NCBI GenBank assembly: GCA_003344405.1
Contig: NOWV01000179.1
Span: 96,693-160,692 of the forward strand
DNA length: 64,000 bases
Reading direction: 5' to 3'
Source: Trichoplax sp. H2
Lineage: Eukaryota; Placozoa; Uniplacotomia; Trichoplacea
Positions 47,473 through 60,100 of this stretch are shown here, piece by piece. Both the position numbers and the translations under genes were made by a program. Position 1 is the first letter of the stretch. Each line of letters starts with the position of its first letter. The notes beneath the pieces are model-generated. The model was given only the letters and a program-made list of their open reading frames with translations. It had not been told where the DNA came from and searched no databases.

Positions 47473-50294
47473 ATGAATTATTATAATATAATCTTCTGTT
47501 TTTTAATCTTGGCTGTCCTAAAAGGCGTATGTGTCCATGGAGGTTAGTACGAATATTGCTGTATGGAGGATTAGTTTAGGGTATAGTGTGACATGTCTGC
47601 AATTTGCACATTACTGTACAGCACATTCCTATCTAGCTAGTAGATTAGAATATCGCTTTCCAGTTTTTAAACGTATTCCGGGTGAAGGAAAGTGCTCGAC
47701 GAGATTGCAGTTCATCGGGATTCTGATGTATAATTTTATGAACTGATTTCCACTTCTAGTTAGTTATTGCACGCTAGTAAGCTTGCAAACAAATAATATC
47801 ATGATTAGGCGAGACCGTGTAGTCTGATAAGATGGAGGTAATACTCGTACGTATGATTCAGATTGCAGATAAATCAATACTAAAGATAGATTGGAGACGA
47901 TGGAGATACAGATAAATTGATGGGCGTATGTTTTTTACATTTCTACTATATTGTTAACGTAGCGTTACTGTTTAGAGATGTCGAAATGGTATGCAACAGT
48001 GCTACATCACGTCGAGTTGTTAACTATTTGTGTAAAGTTTTCATCGTTTTACGCGTATGTTTAACAGTTTATAAATTAATGATATGGCAATGGATTGTGC
48101 TTCAACTCGACAGACATAGACGTGTTACTATATACTGATGGGATTGTATTTAGTCTCATAATCCTAACTGTACCTTTACTAACCTTCTATGACAGGGAAA
48201 GAAATGACATGCGGCTCTGCTGTTAAACTAGTCAATATAAAGTATAATGCTCGCTTACATTCCCACGATGTGAAATACGGTTCTGGTAGTGGACAGCAGG
48301 TATGTGTTGATTTCATCTTCATTTATTGATATGCTCTACAGATGATACTGTTGTAATACTGTATGTATATGCTGTAGACGTATATAAACTATGCATGAAT
48401 AAATCTCATTCTCTTAAACATCGTTATGAGTAATATAAGGAACAGGAAAGGAACTTTTGTTGTTGATGCTACCCCACTGCATTCTTGCATGCTACGCCTG
48501 CAAATGTTGAGATTATTATTAACTTGTTACATATTCTGCAATATCACCATGCATAGTATCACTGCATAGCATGTAGATTTTACTTACTTACTCGCCTTCA
48601 GGTTTATGATTTACCTTTCTTACTACCTCCTCATGATTCTAGTCTGTCACTGGTCAACCAGCTAAAGATGATGTTAACAGCTATTGGATTATCAAGGGAC
48701 CTCATGGTAAAGATTGTCTTCGAGGGTAAGGAGAATTGATAAAATTCGTGCGTTATGGTGTAGTAATAACTGATATCGTCCATGGCATAATACTCTCTAC
48801 AAAGCGGTAGAATCTATCTATTACATAAGGCATCATTCTTCCCCTTGCAACTAATTCCTCATGGAGTTATACCATGGACTCTTACATTTACTTGATAAAT
48901 GTAGAGATCCATGGTGCAACTAAAATGTACATTAAGCGTATGTTATAATCAACTATGGAGTTTTGCAGTTGCATTGTCCATGTTGGACATGCTAGGCATC
49001 CATCATTGATTAGCTTCCAATAGGACACAGTATGGATATCATAATTTGTTATCATTTGTAATAATGATTATGGATTGTAAATGAGTGAATGAGCACCAGT
49101 GTAGATGCGAATATGGCCAAGCTGTTGTCCAATCAAATTTCGCCACGAAGTGATGCGATGTCCCTAAATAGTACAAATAGTACAGTGCTGGAGTCAGCCA
49201 GTGTGAATGCTATACTTCTGAGTACTGTACTGTACAGTGTACAGTACAGTAGTAACGCTGACTGGATACTGTACTGTACCGTTCCGTACTGCATCGGTCC
49301 GTAACTGGTCCATGGTCCGGTCTAGACCGGACCGATTTTTCAGGTTTGGTCCATACTGTTACTGTACTGCAGACACAGACTGACGTTGCCCGGAAGCTCG
49401 CAGCTTTTAAGAGTATATTGCAAATATATACTTCTTATGCTCGTATATAAATAATACAAATTATTTATATTATCAATTAATTATAACGTATATATACAAT
49501 CATCTCATTCATGGCTAGTTCGCGCTCGAAATGAAACACAGTTTTGCTCTAGTTTAGTAATGTTACTACGAAATCTCTATCGAGTTACGGCCTATGCAAG
49601 TGCTATTTTGATTGCATTGATCTATCTTATTATATACTATACGTATTCTAATAAAATCTGTATTTTTCCTTTATTAATCAATTTTGAAGGACTGCAATCA
49701 AGTGTGGTGCTACGATTCGGTTAATGCACGCTGCAACTGAAAGCCATCTTCATAGTCATCATTTCCCATCTCCTCTTTCTCATAATAAAGAAGTTAGTTG
49801 TTTTGGTGGTAAAGACAAAGGGGATCACTTAGACAATTGGATGGTAGTTTGCAATACCAATCGCAAATATTGGATGCGCGATGAACAGATTCGCCTAAAA
49901 CATGTAGAATTAGCAAGGTATGTGCAGTAAATGTCAGATACATTTTACAATGGTACTTTTATGCTATACCTAACTCTGATCATAAATTAATAGTTAATAT
50001 TTCAATTAATGCGATAAATAGCCACAATTTTGTAACCTGTTTCACTATATTACACATGTTTAGTTATTTGCATCTAACTGGTGACGTTTTCGGCCGACCA
50101 ATAAACGGCCAGTACGAAATTTCTGGATATCATGCTACGGAGCGTGGTAACTTATGGAAGGCTGCGGTAGGTCCATGTTATATTAATGTTTTACATTGAT
50201 GATAAAAGAGGGTCGATTATAATTATTGGAAAGGCAACTCTGATAGTTATTAATTTTATAGGAGGGTGTATACCTTACTGCCAAGAAAAACTAA
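47473..50294 (+). CDS. SDF2: Stromal cell-derived factor 2, ER MIR-domain protein (6 exons)
   Basis: ER-lumen protein with three MIR motifs that works with ERdj3 and BiP in protein quality control. Exons: 47473-47542, 48196-48299, 48643-48725, 49690-49917, 50064-50166, 50262-50294; phases close, giving 206 aa against 211 in human. Signal peptide MNYYNIIFCFLILAVLKGVC. Then MTCGSAVKLVNIKYNARLHS, HDVKYGSGSGQQSVTG, NSYWIIKGPHG, IKCGATIRLMHAATESHLHS, HHFPSPLSHNKEVSCFGG, DHLDNWMVVC, YWMRDEQIRLKH, YLHLTGDVFGRPINGQYEIS and GNLWKAAEGVYLTAKKN. SDF2 and SDF2L1 share this plan; similarity does not separate them. The predicted C-terminus TAKKN has no HDEL/HAEL-type retrieval signal. The last exon is only 11 codons, so an alternative ending is possible. 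Confidence 0.95.
48871..48915. repeat. Imperfect hairpin in SDF2 intron 3
   Basis: ACCATGGACTCTTACATTTA and TAAATGTAGAGATCCATGGT pair as about 20-bp arms with a CTTGA loop and a few mismatches near the middle. No protein is encoded. It could be a small inverted-repeat element remnant. Confidence 0.6.
49220..49370. repeat. TACTGTAC-rich patch with perfect 20-bp palindrome
   Basis: In SDF2 intron 3, a run of TACTGTACAGTGTACAGTAC-type words (49223-49280) is followed by the perfect palindrome GGTCCGGTCTAGACCGGACC at 49314-49333. Related half-sites (CGGTCC, GGTCCATGG, GGTCC) flank it. GC content jumps locally. Confidence 0.85.
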
Positions 50295-51191
50295 GAAAGC
50301 TACAATCCTATGATCGTAAAACATACGCCCGAATATAAAATCGTGTTCACATTGTAACTATAGAAATTGAATCTCATACTTGTTATCTAACTACATAGAA
50401 ATTGCGTTAATGAAAGTTTAGGTATGAAAATACTCTTTCATTTGCGCAGCATAGCTGGTATGATTAAGTCCTGTTGGCGAAAGAATTCTCCATGCCAGAT
50501 AGAATTGTAGCATCTACAGATGCTTTGATAACCTTAAGATCATACAATACTGATAATTCGTGTTTTAGCATGCTGTTACCAAATTTATATTGTAGTAAAT
50601 ACTGTAACAAAGTACGCGTACTCGTGAATCAATACGACATACTGTATAGCTGATTTTATCAGTCGTAACTCACATATTACACTGCGATGATGTCGATTTA
50701 GAAATATACAACAATAAGGTGAGGAACCTTCTGATTTACTAAAGTTCAATGTTTTCCTTTTTATTAACCTCAATAAACTTGGATTCACACATTTGTAAGC
50801 ATACTTGTAATGAATGGCTATTTCGATAGATATATGCAATGTACTGTACATTGTAATATAAATCAGAACTTGTTGCTCATAGGCTGCTTTTGCAACTAAT
50901 TAATAGTATATAGTTAAAGAGCAATCTCCCTAATTAGTCAGCTGCATAGCTGAATGGTCTACGGTAAATTGACGAAATTCTTATCGACATCATGTAGCAG
51001 AAAATAATATCATAACTTTTTTAAATAAGTCAAAAAATTTATATCAAATACTGCAAACCTTTAATAAATTCTATATATTTTATACATTATAACTACATAT
51101 AGATAATAGATAGATTATAGTAACATAAAACTTCTTACGGCATAAGTTATATCAAATAGTGATATATAGGTAGTTGTAAATCATCTTTTAA
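50295..51191. other. Convergent 3' intergenic, nothing recognised
   Basis: About 0.9 kb between the stop codons of SDF2 (plus) and CAMSAP (minus). Small open frames only (50585-50851 minus), without similarity. Confidence 0.6.
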
Positions 51192-54100
51192 TTAGCGAGA
51201 CTTGTTACTAGCCTTCTTGGAATGAAGCCAGTAGCTATCATGAATAGAAAAAGCATCCACTGATACAGATAAAACTTTTGATGGTATCTCACGGAATTGT
51301 TTAGCTCCGGTATAGTACCTATGTGCAATTGATCGGAAATGTTCAGTCATAGACTAATTCAAATGAGATCTTACGATGGTATACGTACATAAACGATAAA
51401 GTTAGCTTTTCGCATAAGCTATAACTATATACATAATTATATTCTTGTAAGCACGAATGCAATAACCGTACGTATTACCATGGACCTCTAGAGATTCTAG
51501 AGGTCCACGGTATTACAGCGAACTTACTTAAAGGATTTTTCAATCATATTCGGAAGCACAAGCCTTGGTCCAGTACCGAATATTTTTTCGGCCTAAGGGT
51601 AAGCAGGTATTTAAAAAATCAACTTAATCCATATTATACTTCCATTTGCTACGCTAAAAGTTGACAAATATCTAGCAGACTGATAAATCTAAACTTCCTA
51701 AATTGTTACCTCCTCAATGTCATGAAAAAATGCATACAATCCACGAAATTTGCTGCCATTTTGATCTCGAAAAAGTACCATAAAAATGCTTGCATCTGAT
51801 TCTTCCATTGCCTAGTAAAAAAAAAGCGAAAGTTTAATCGATGGTGAATACTTATGATTTATATTGCATATACATGATACAGTCAAATATATATATGTAC
51901 TTAGTGTATATTTACTGCAAAGTTAATAATCCTATGTAATTTTCAACTTTATAAAACCTTTTTCGCATAAATGATTTTACAAGAGTATTTACAATAATTA
52001 ATTATTGGTGACCATATATCCTATGACTTAAACTTTTATGTCGTAGATTTGTATAATATAATCTTCATGTTAAGAAAGTATATAATCAAATTATTAAAAC
52101 GCATCACTTCTAACTCTTTTAACAAATATTTCTGGTGTTGCCTACCGACAAAGCGTGTTCACGTTGATCCTTATTTACAGTTCCAGCCAAACAGACATAC
52201 TCTAATGCATTTATCAACACTTTTTTATTAGACTTCACTGACGGTTTGACATAACACGGAAGTGCACCTTAGATAAATATCAATGATATCAACTCGTTAG
52301 TATCCAAAAGTTTCCAGCTGAAATACGTGTGTCCTGTACAGTATACTGAACCGTAGAGGGATTACTGTTATAGAATAGCACATTAGTAACAAGACAATTT
52401 AATGTATTTACCACTTTCTGATCCGAGAGAATTTATAGAATTAGACGATCCATAGCGAGAGCTTGCAGCCGATAATGCTCCAGGGGTTGCTGCTTTGCTG
52501 CTACCTCGAATCTTAGAGCCAATGCCATCGCTTTCATGACGTTGAGAATTTCTCGATGGCGATGCAGCTACTGCTCGTGAACATTGATAAATTTGAAGTA
52601 CAAATAAGTATAAGAAAAAGTTTAGACTAAGTAGATAATGCCGTTATTAATATACGTGATAGTGTATAACCTTTCCCCCGATTCGAAGCAGAAGTATTTC
52701 TGGTATGATTTTTAGGTGGTAGCTGTGACGCTTCCGAATGACCTTTAGACGTAGTCTTTTTATCAGCCATGGCTTTGGCAGCACGGCTTAACGTCGTGTA
52801 TGTAGATGTACCCTGACTACCATCACGGTGTCCTTTTGCTTCCATACGGTGCGCTTGAATTTTTTTTCTAATAAATATACAAAGTAGATAATTACATACA
52901 AAAACTGTTATGAAGGTGCTATGAGTACATCGAAGCAACAATATTCGATTCTAATGCTCGCACATATCATGATTACCGTCTTTCTTCTATCTTTTTTTCG
53001 TGCGCTTGATGTGCTGCCTCTCGCTTGGCTTTATCTTCTTGTTCTTTTTGATGACGAAGTCGTTCAAATTTAACCATCCGCTACAAGATTTAATCATAAT
53101 ATTTTCAAACGGTTACTACGCGTTTGTGATTTAATCGTACTAACATAATACTATAGTTTATATGTAACAATAGATGTTACTGATTCGTAATCTTATATCT
53201 CTTACATGCTTGTTTTCGTTCTCATCTTCAGTAATAAATTCAAATCCTTTAGATTCTTTTGATTCATCACAACTAGAATTATTACAATTTCCGTGGACAC
53301 CAGTTTTCTTTGTTGAAACTTCCTCATCAAGTTTATGTTCATTTTCTAACTTTTCAGCTTTTTTACTTTCAACTATTTTTGAACCTGAACTGACATCTCT
53401 TTTATTGCTCTCAGGATTAAATTTACTCGGTCTGTTACTACCAGATCCAGTTCGACTGCGATGACTATCGAGCTTTTTATTGGCAATTGGTGAATTTTTA
53501 CGCCCATGTGTCAAATCTCTATTCGGTTTAGGGGAATGTGAACGGGCTTTACTCTCAGATGCAAGATTTCTTTTTCCTCCGGCGCCAGCAGAGACTGCCT
53601 GATGACCTTGGGGTGTTGTATTTTTCGAACTGTGCGAGCTAGAAGGAATGGTCTTGCAGGACGATGATACTTTTTCTTGATTTCGAGGACTAATAGAGTT
53701 TAATTTTCCTTTACGATCGCCTTGCATCTGGTTTGGGGACCCAGCAGGGGAAGATAATTTGTTTTGTTCTTGGGTTTTAAGAGATTTAGGTCGGGCTTTC
53801 ACTCTTCTAGTTGTACTGTCATCGATGTTGACTTCGAAAGATAGGCCTGTAGGCTTGGAATTGCCAGTATATTCATCGTGTTCTTCTTTCGTATTTACTT
53901 TAATCCCTAGAATTTTAAAAAATGTATGTTGCATAACATTTTCCTTATCAGTAACAAACTGCCGTTTAAGTTCTTCATCCTGTGCAGTTATCGCTTGTCT
54001 TATTGACGTCATTTTTAATTGAGCTTCATTTAATTTGATCATGTCTGCTTTGGACATCTTGCTTATTGCAGCCGAGTAATTATTACTAGTTTCGTCTACA

Positions 54101-57100
54101 TCTGTATTGTTTTCTGATACCTGTGGAGCAGTGATAAAGTCTGAATTTGAGCTGATAATATTAACTTCAGAGTCATCTAAGTTAGTTATTTCTGGGTTGG
54201 ATAAATGATTGTCAGTAACTTTTGTTGATAATTCAACTTGAGCATCTTCATCATCGAGAGAAAAGCTATCAGAGAGTTCTACTTTCGAAAGCAAATTGGA
54301 CTTTATTGAATTGTCGTGCGATTCATTCGGTATGCGACTGTCAGCGGTAGAGGTAACGCTGTAGCTGCTAGAGCAGATGTGCGTCTTCCTATTGCCATTC
54401 CCTTAACAAGCAAAGTCGAAAGTTTTGAAGTTTTAAGTGTGCTAGGTGAATATTTTTAAGACTAAGTTAAATAATGGTTATACTTACTATCATACTCGAA
54501 GAGACGAAAAAATTCAGAAAGGAATGCTACGATATTAGATTTTAACATCGTAAATCCGTACACGATGTCTTCAATTGAGGGAAAATGCATTTTACGCGAT
54601 AGTTGTTGTAAACATATATTTCGAATCAGTGATAAATTTTCGAGTTTTTGTTCAAACGAAGGCTTGTTATGGTGAATATCTAAAATCAGTTAAATGAGCA
54701 TGTGCAGCATAAGTGATGACTTTAGTGCATAATACGTTTTTGGTAATAGCCTAGTACGCAAAGTAAACATTGCACGTTAGGATCTACGGTAGTTCCTAGC
54801 TCTAAATTTAGCTCCAACGTTACAAAGATTTCGTGCAAAAGCAAACAAAAACGTGCATTGACAATTTTACAAATATCAATAATATGGAACTACAATAATT
54901 CGGTATAACGCTAGCGTAAATAGAAAATTCGGTGTAATAAGTTGTTATGAACTGTATTTGTAGCATAGTTATACAAGGAGTAAGAACTCTGCACAAAAAT
55001 ATGCATTTATATTCGGCTTTAATACGCGCATATATATTGAATATTAATAAATATTATGAGAGCGAAAAGATTTAGTCAGCTTAATATGGTAGATGAGATC
55101 AAAAATGGATTCTTATTAACTACTTTATCTCGGTCAATATCGTAACACTAACTAAATATACAGATGTCGATACAGCAATGCTTACGAAGCACGTCATGTC
55201 AGATGATAACCGATATTAATTTGTAACATACGCTGTTGCTTTAAAAACGCAATAGCTGACTAAATTATATTGCATGGCATAGCACGGTAATTACCTGCTA
55301 AGTCGATTAAATTAGGTTTGTAGTAGCTGATAACAGCTGCTAGACAGCAACCACTACCCAAATCTTTCAAAAGGTCAAACATATTGGGGATCGTCGGTAT
55401 GTTAGTATCCTTATTACTTTCATTGACTAAGTCACATATTAAGTTGATCCATGTTAATAGAGCTTCTTCAAGGTTCGACAGTGATTCGTTTGCTATATGT
55501 TCACGAGCGCCATCTAACCTCCTATTAATAGTTATTTAATTGCAGCTTTTTAACGTGAAGTAGTTACCGTAAAATTAAATCTCAAAAAGTGAATTTATAC
55601 TTCAGAAACACCTTCGCATAATCACTTTTCGTATACAGAAAATACTTATGTTACATATCGGATATTGACTAATACCTTAAGGAATCAGTGAAAGCTGAGA
55701 CGCTAACGATATTATTCACATAGGCATCCATCATCGCATCAATTAATGTCGTATGGGAAGCCTATCGCATGGATTTACATGATGAAGAGATAGGACAATT
55801 ATGAGATACAAGTTTAATATAATTCGCTGTTAAACATATGATATAAATTAAGAGAGTACAAGTTTCAAAATTTACGTTAAAGTTGGTAAATTCGTATTAA
55901 TAATGTCTACATGATTGCACTTTATTACAATATTGCATTAAAATTTCGAGTTCCTTACCACATGTAGAGCACTACGTCTATTAAGTAATTCCAATGAAAT
56001 TGATGCAATAGGATTTTGTTCAGCATTGTGACCTAATTTTCCCAATTTACGGATAACACTCTCATGTGTAGTGCTGCCATTAGAAGGTGGTGTAGGTGTA
56101 CTTTCTTCAAATAAATTTGCATAAACATCTTCATAAATCGCACCAGATGTTAATAAATCGATAGTAGCTGGATCGTTGGGATCGAAATCCTAATCAAATT
56201 ATAAAGAAGGTTTTACTTTAAAAAGTTCAATACTTAAATTTTAACATTTGAAAAACGATTTTACAAAAGGATTAAGTCTTCAGACCTTTAAGTAAAGTTG
56301 AATATGCCTATCATAACAATCGAAATCGTAAAACATCACAGTGGATATAATGCTTTGGCGACTAGAACTTACTGAAGGATAAATTTATTGTGTTGTTGCT
56401 ACTACTATATTATACAATGATTTTGTGATTTCTCCTCCTTCATGAATACAGAACAGTTTAATCGCTAGAATTGAGCGGTGAGGAAAATCTTGAAATAAAA
56501 TTACTGCGTAATTTAATACTAAGATAGGCAGTACGACAGAAATTTCAATACTGCAATTTTATTTAAGGGTAAATACTAGTATGCACACATACAAATGTTA
56601 ACGCACCGTTTCAATGAAATAAGAACCGATGCCGGTATTTATCATCAATTATCATTAAATCTAGTTTATTATGATGATGAATGATTTCTTAGACGGACTT
56701 ATGGATGAGTGGTGATTATATTTGTAAAAACTGACTATAGATAAACTATAACAGTAAATTGGCAAGTATAGGAGACGATAGTTTGTATTAGTTCCTTTTC
56801 TTAATGAATAAATTAGTAAATTTAATACGAGATCCAAAGCTAATATTCATGCAATACTTTTATACAGATTTTACCTGTAATATTACTCTCTGATCTTAAT
56901 TTATCTATAACTACTAACTGCTGCGATTTGACAAGTGTGTTATAATCGCTTCTTTTACTGCCATTATATATATATGCACATTTAATTGTATTATCTAGGA
57001 TCCAGATGTTTTTGTTACTGGTTTACCGATCGATCATGCATTACTTTAAGACATTACATCGGATAGAGAAATGAGAAAATAGTTTATGAGTTTTAACAAT

Positions 57101-60100
57101 TACATTCTCACAAAATTAGAATATTTCACAATCTATTCTTCTTTTGTAAAGGCTTTTTTTTATACGTCCTCAATTAAACCGTATAGTACTTAGATACAGA
57201 AGATATAGGTTGTGATAGTTGAAAATTTTGGGTGAAATCTTGAAAGGGATTATAACTTGAGAACTTTAGCTCTCTTATGTGTCTCTAGTAATTATTAATT
57301 ATGGTTATACAGTACTGTATAATACGCAGATTAATAGATAATACAAAATCCATTGTACAATACAGTAGTTGATATTATTGCGTAAAATGTTGAAAAAGGA
57401 TTATAACTTTTAAGATTTTGGTATTTTTTCTTCTTGTACGCCTCAAATATGTAATTTTACAATCTACAAATTACACAGAATCTATGTTATGATAGTTGAG
57501 AACTTGAGGTTTCTGGGTAAATTATTGAAAGTAATGTAATTTGTAGATTTTAGTATTTCATCTTTTTTTTGGATCTAAATGCTTCTATAACGTGTGGATG
57601 ACATGAGATTTTGTGGTATAACCGTTGATATTTCTTGGTAAAAATGTGGAAAGAAATTATAACTTGTAGATTTTAGCGTTCAATCCTCTTAAGCTATCCA
57701 AAATAATTTTTGAATGCTTCAATACAGTATATGAGATTGATAACTTGACACTTTCTGGGTAAATTTTTGAAAAGGATTTACGTATTTCCTGAAAGTTTAC
57801 TGTCCTATAATTGTCATTGTGAATTACATTTTAATATAAGAAATGCAATGATAATAATTTAATTAAGAATAAAGATGTCAATTTATCAATTGTTGTGGTG
57901 TATTTTAAAAGGAAAACCTTAACGAATGCCGGTTATTACAATATAAGAGTGCCATTCTTGTATAAAAAAGTGACGGAGTGTCAACTTTTGAGCAGCGTTG
58001 ACGTTATACAAATTAAGAAAGTGCAGATATATACTCAGTATTATGTTACATATCGAGAACATAACTGAAGATTGAATAAGAAAATAAACTATCACAAGCG
58101 ATATCAATAACAATTTTTGAGTTCATTACTATTATTTTAATGACCTTCTCGGTTGTATATCAGTTATCAGTCAATTTAAAGGATGAGAATTTTTGATCGG
58201 ACAAGATTTTGATTGTTGTAATTGATACTGAAAATTGCTTTCGCATCATTTGATTGTAGTGTTATCAAACCAATTAAACGAGTAGGTAAATAATGTTTCC
58301 AGTAAGATGTACGGTAAAATAAGAGGCCAATGCAATAAATATATTTATAGCCGTCGCGAAATAACATGTAGGCTACGATGTTCAATTTTATATTCACTAA
58401 GGTAATGTACGTGCATGTATATCCAAATCATTTTTCGATCGAAAGTTAGCACTAAATACGTGTGCCGTGGATAAGTTGATTTATATTGTCACTGTCAAAT
58501 ACAGTTTCATCTTTACACTTCTCCAGCACTATAGAATTCAGTTATAATATGATATTACGTTATTAGTATCTGAATAACAGTCAATTAGTTACGCTCTAAT
58601 TGCCTGAAGGTGTATTGGGTAAACCATATGTAAGAAAATTGGTCATGGGCGTAGTTTTGCACATCAATACATTTTCCCAGACTTGCCAGAATATCGTACA
58701 GTATCTAAGCTTGTAAAGTTTGGATAAAGTCTTGAACTACTTTATGATTGTAATGGAATAGTACCTTTGTATATACCTATGTAGCATCTTATACAAGTAT
58801 CGGTGGATAATTTAAAAGGGTAGTATCTATCAAATCTTTATTGACAATTTGCATTCAAGAGTAGACATGGTAGAAACAAGAGAGACACATACACTCGAGG
58901 TCGTCCATTAATACAGGCACTGTACTACCGCTATTGGATTATTTTAAAAAGAATAAAAGTAATTGTAATAACATGCACGATGACTACTCTTTTAAACGGT
59001 ATAAAAAAAAAGTTGACATGCTGTCAACGCCAATGAGACATGTGGAATAATTCTCAGCAGGGTTTAAATTGTACGTTAAGCCACTAGCTTAGGGTAAACA
59101 TTCGACTATCCAACAAGGGTATTTGCTAACATACGAGTAAGTTGTTACATGTCGTATCCAGGCAAAATATGAACAAAACAGATTCTCTAGAAAGTTTAAA
59201 CTAATACGCTATGTCACTAACTCAGGATAAGCATTGCTCAATTATGTAATAAAAGCATTCTGGTGACATTAGTTCAGTTCTATACATCTAGTAGAAATAT
59301 AAGCAAATGAATGTTTTGTGGAAGTAGATTCGCAAATCAAGCGATATCCCTATACATTCATAATAATTATATATACATTGTATCGAATAAAAACTGGAGT
59401 AAAGTATGATAAGAGTCTAGGTCGTTTAATAAGTTTCGCAATAATAACAAACTCTATAATACTGTAGTAGAATTTGCTATATTGCAAATAGATATTGAGT
59501 ATTCCATAGTACGGAATTCTTACTGAGAAGGCAATATCTGAGGGTAATGATGTATTTACAAGTATACCGGGTATGTTAAGAGTCTAACTCGTTTGACAAG
59601 CTGGACAAGAATAACAAACTCTTTTGTGGTAGGAATTAGCCATACTGTATGTAGACGTTTATTGTTCCACACTCAAGAAGGCACCATCTGAGAAGGCAAT
59701 GGTGTATTTACTACAAGTATACCGGGTATGATAGAGTCCAACTCGTTTGATAAGCTTGACAAGAATAACAAACTCTTTTGTGGTAGGAATTAGCCATACT
59801 GTATGTAGACGTTTATTGTTCCACACTTAAGAAGGCAGCATCTGAAAGCAATACTGTATTTAAAATTATTTACAACGAGTTTTAGAAGCTACAGTATTTT
59901 AGTCCATTTCAATCTGGTAATGGCTACAAAGCCAGCACTGAGCAATGATATTGTGGAATGATGATGATTGCTCATTTGAAATATTTACAAAGTGACTGTG
60001 AATTGGATAAATTTAGAAGAAATTTATATAATAATAATAATAATAATACTGTGCATTACTGCTGAATTTGTATTGATGGCGTAGTCTTGGTGTATATGAA

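Noticed and set aside
53174-54022. Plus-strand Ser/Leu/Phe-rich open frames of 96 and 87 codons
   Set aside because: Antisense shadows of the large Ser/Lys-rich CAMSAP exon on the minus strand.
56286-56336. Candidate CAMSAP first exon starting MFYDFDCYD
   Set aside because: It joins in phase but has a weak GTCTGA donor, and the upstream exons at 61249-61208 and 60314-60222 match the conserved CAMSAP N-terminus (QYDPIKAKFYACLRWLA) much better.
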